In this document: positions 62,645 through 64,000 of the stretch, piece by piece
Position numbering within the stretch: position 1 is the first letter of the stretch
Layout of the letters: each line of letters begins with the position of its first letter
Source of the DNA: Saccharibacillus nicotianae
GTDB lineage: Bacteria; Bacillota; Bacilli; Paenibacillales; Paenibacillaceae
Assembly: GCF_042681745.1 (NCBI RefSeq)
Contig: NZ_JBHUGF010000010.1
Coordinates: forward strand, 558,001 to 622,000
DNA length: 64,000 nucleotides
Direction: 5' to 3'
The notes under the pieces: model-generated
The model's input: the letters and a program-made list of their open reading frames with translations, nothing else
Database searches by the model: none
Told to the model about the DNA's origin: nothing
Position numbers and translations under genes: made by a program

Positions 62645-64000
62645 ATGTCAGCCAAACCTACTTTCTATCTAACAACACCAATCTATTACCCGAGCGACAA
62701 ATTGCATATCGGTCATGCGTATACAACTGTAGCCGGTGATGCTATGGCTCGTTACAAACGCCTAAGAGGATATGAAGTTCGCTATTTGACAGGAACAGAT
62801 GAACATGGACAAAAGATTGAACGTAAAGCGTTAGAAAAAGGGCAAACTCCACAACAATTTATTGATGGTGTTGTCGAAGGAATCAAAAAGTTGTGGGATC
62901 AATTGGATATTTCGTATGATGATTTTATCCGTACAACTGAAGAGCGTCATAAAGTCGTAGTACAAGAAATTTTTGATCGTTTGCTCAAACAAGGCGATAT
63001 TTATAAAGGTGAATACGAAGGCTGGTACAGTATTCCTGATGAGACATATTATACAGAAACACAAATTGTCGATATTGAGCGTAATGCAGATGGTGAGATT
63101 ATTGGAGGAAAAAGTCCAGATAGTGGACATCCTGTAGAATTGGTTAAAGAAGAATCGTATTTCTTCCGTATGAGCAAATATGCAGACCGTCTATTAAAAT
63201 ACTATCAAGATAATCCAGAATTTATTCAACCAGAATCTCGCAAAAATGAAATGATCAACAACTTTATTAAGCCAGGACTTGAAGATTTGGCAGTTTCCCG
63301 TACGACGTTTGAGTGGGGCGTACAAGTCAAAGGTGATCCTAAGCATATTGTCTATGTATGGATCGATGCACTGTCTAACTATATTACAGCTTTAGGATAT
63401 GGCACAGATAATCCAGAATTATTTAACAAATTCTGGCCAGCAGATATTCACTTGGTAGGTAAAGAAATCGTTCGTTTCCATACGATCTATTGGCCGATTA
63501 TGTTAATGGCGCTTGATCTGCCTTTGCCGAAAAAAGTATTTGGACATGGTTGGTTACTGATGAAAGACGGCAAAATGTCCAAATCTAAAGGCAATGTGGT
63601 TGATCCAGTGACATTGATCGATCGTTACGGTCTAGATTCTTTGCGTTACTACTTGCTACGTGAAGTGCCTTTTGGTTCTGATGGTACTTTTACACCAGAG
63701 AGTTTTGTCGATCGTGTCAATTCAGATTTGGCGAATGATCTAGGTAACTTGCTTAATCGTTCGGTAGCTATGGTCGATAAATACTGTAGTGGTACTATTC
63801 CTGCGTATCCAGGTCGTCTACTGGAAGTGGATGGAACATTAGAAGATATTGCTGCACAGACAATAGAAAAAGTAGAAACTGCGTTTGAAAATCTTGAATT
63901 TTCTGTGGCGCTAACAGCGATCAGCCAGTTGATTAGCCGTACTAATAAATATATTGATGAAACGCAACCGTGGGTTCTTGCCAAAGACGAAGCTAACCAA
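62645..64000 (+). CDS. metG: Methionyl-tRNA synthetase (3' end outside window)
   Basis: Charges tRNA-Met. Open frame from ATG 62645 (AAGGAGG upstream) to the window end without stop; 452 residues visible. Class I motifs KLHIGHAYTT (HIGH) and GKMSKSKGN (KMSKS). The connective-peptide region reads EGWYSIPDETYYTE, lacking the Cys residues of zinc-binding MetRS, as in Staphylococcus and other zinc-free forms. The C-terminal anticodon-binding end and any tRNA-binding domain lie outside. Confidence 0.97.
   Translation, partial: MSAKPTFYLTTPIYYPSDKLHIGHAYTTVAGDAMARYKRLRGYEVRYLTGTDEHGQKIERKALEKGQTPQQFIDGVVEGIKKLWDQLDISYDDFIRTTEERHKVVVQEIFDRLLKQGDIYKGEYEGWYSIPDETYYTETQIVDIERNADGEIIGGKSPDSGHPVELVKEESYFFRMSKYADRLLKYYQDNPEFIQPESRKNEMINNFIKPGLEDLAVSRTTFEWGVQVKGDPKHIVYVWIDALSNYITALGYGTDNPELFNKFWPADIHLVGKEIVRFHTIYWPIMLMALDLPLPKKVFGHGWLLMKDGKMSKSKGNVVDPVTLIDRYGLDSLRYYLLREVPFGSDGTFTPESFVDRVNSDLANDLGNLLNRSVAMVDKYCSGTIPAYPGRLLEVDGTLEDIAAQTIEKVETAFENLEFSVALTAISQLISRTNKYIDETQPWVLAKDEANQ

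Overview
The window is a piece of a low-GC, Gram-positive, endospore-former-type chromosome, most likely Paenibacillus or a close relative. Evidence for this: the order rsmB-rlmN-stp-prkC-rsgA-rpe-rpmB(opposite)-fakA-recG is the Bacillales housekeeping block; ribosome binding sites are strong AGGAGG-type sites; metG is preceded by a T-box; regulators include AbrB-type, HxlR/YodB-type, a Bacillus-type Fnr with a C-terminal cysteine cluster, and Zur. No rRNA, tRNA, CRISPR array, transposase or prophage gene was seen.

Layout. 1-12.7 kb: conserved core (rRNA methylation, Ser/Thr phosphatase/PASTA kinase pair, RsgA, Rpe, L28, fatty-acid-kinase-like FakA plus a DegV/FakB protein, RecG). 12.9-21 kb: a small secreted protein, a TrpXYZ-like ABC transporter, then a LytS-type sensor kinase, LytTR regulator and OFA-family MFS transporter that together look like the E. 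coli YpdA/YpdB/YhjX pyruvate system; the transporter promoter carries two repeats spaced like the YpdB site. 21-25.2 kb: a HEAT-like protein, a Ser/Thr kinase with an atypical glycine loop, another HEAT-like protein, and a YitT-family membrane protein preceded by about 250 nt of apparently structured leader. 25.2-37.8 kb: accessory metabolism (MFS efflux, KptA, flavin monooxygenase, HxlAB/HxlR formaldehyde fixation, NmrA-like protein, a large coiled-coil membrane protein, MsrAB, LysM protein, Gfo/Idh/MocA dehydrogenase, AbrB-type regulator). 37.8-42.4 kb: sucrose operon (LacI regulator, GH32 hydrolase, EIIBCA) with a consensus promoter, two identical operators and a probable cre. 42.6-47.6 kb: AraC regulator divergent from a dehydrogenase/two TIM-barrel/ThuA cluster that looks like a 3-keto-glycoside pathway. 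47.7-56.7 kb: UDG-family protein, YodB-like regulator and an anaerobic mixed-acid module (fnr, adhE, pflB, pflA) with perfect FNR boxes placed at about -41.5 and a Rex-like palindrome in the pflB leader. 57-64 kb: NagZ, a large secreted PKD/copper-amine-oxidase-N-like protein, zur-yidD, and T-box-metG (cut by the window end).

How it fits together: fnr, adhE and pflBA give redox-controlled pyruvate fermentation; the LytS/LytTR/MFS set probably handles pyruvate outside the cell; the sucrose operon feeds glycolysis under CcpA and its own repressor. The least explained sequences are non-coding: the yitT leader (24206-24449) with a possible 21-codon leader peptide, a 170-bp imperfect palindrome between pflB and pflA (55743-55911), and a nested inverted-repeat region at 45656-45785.
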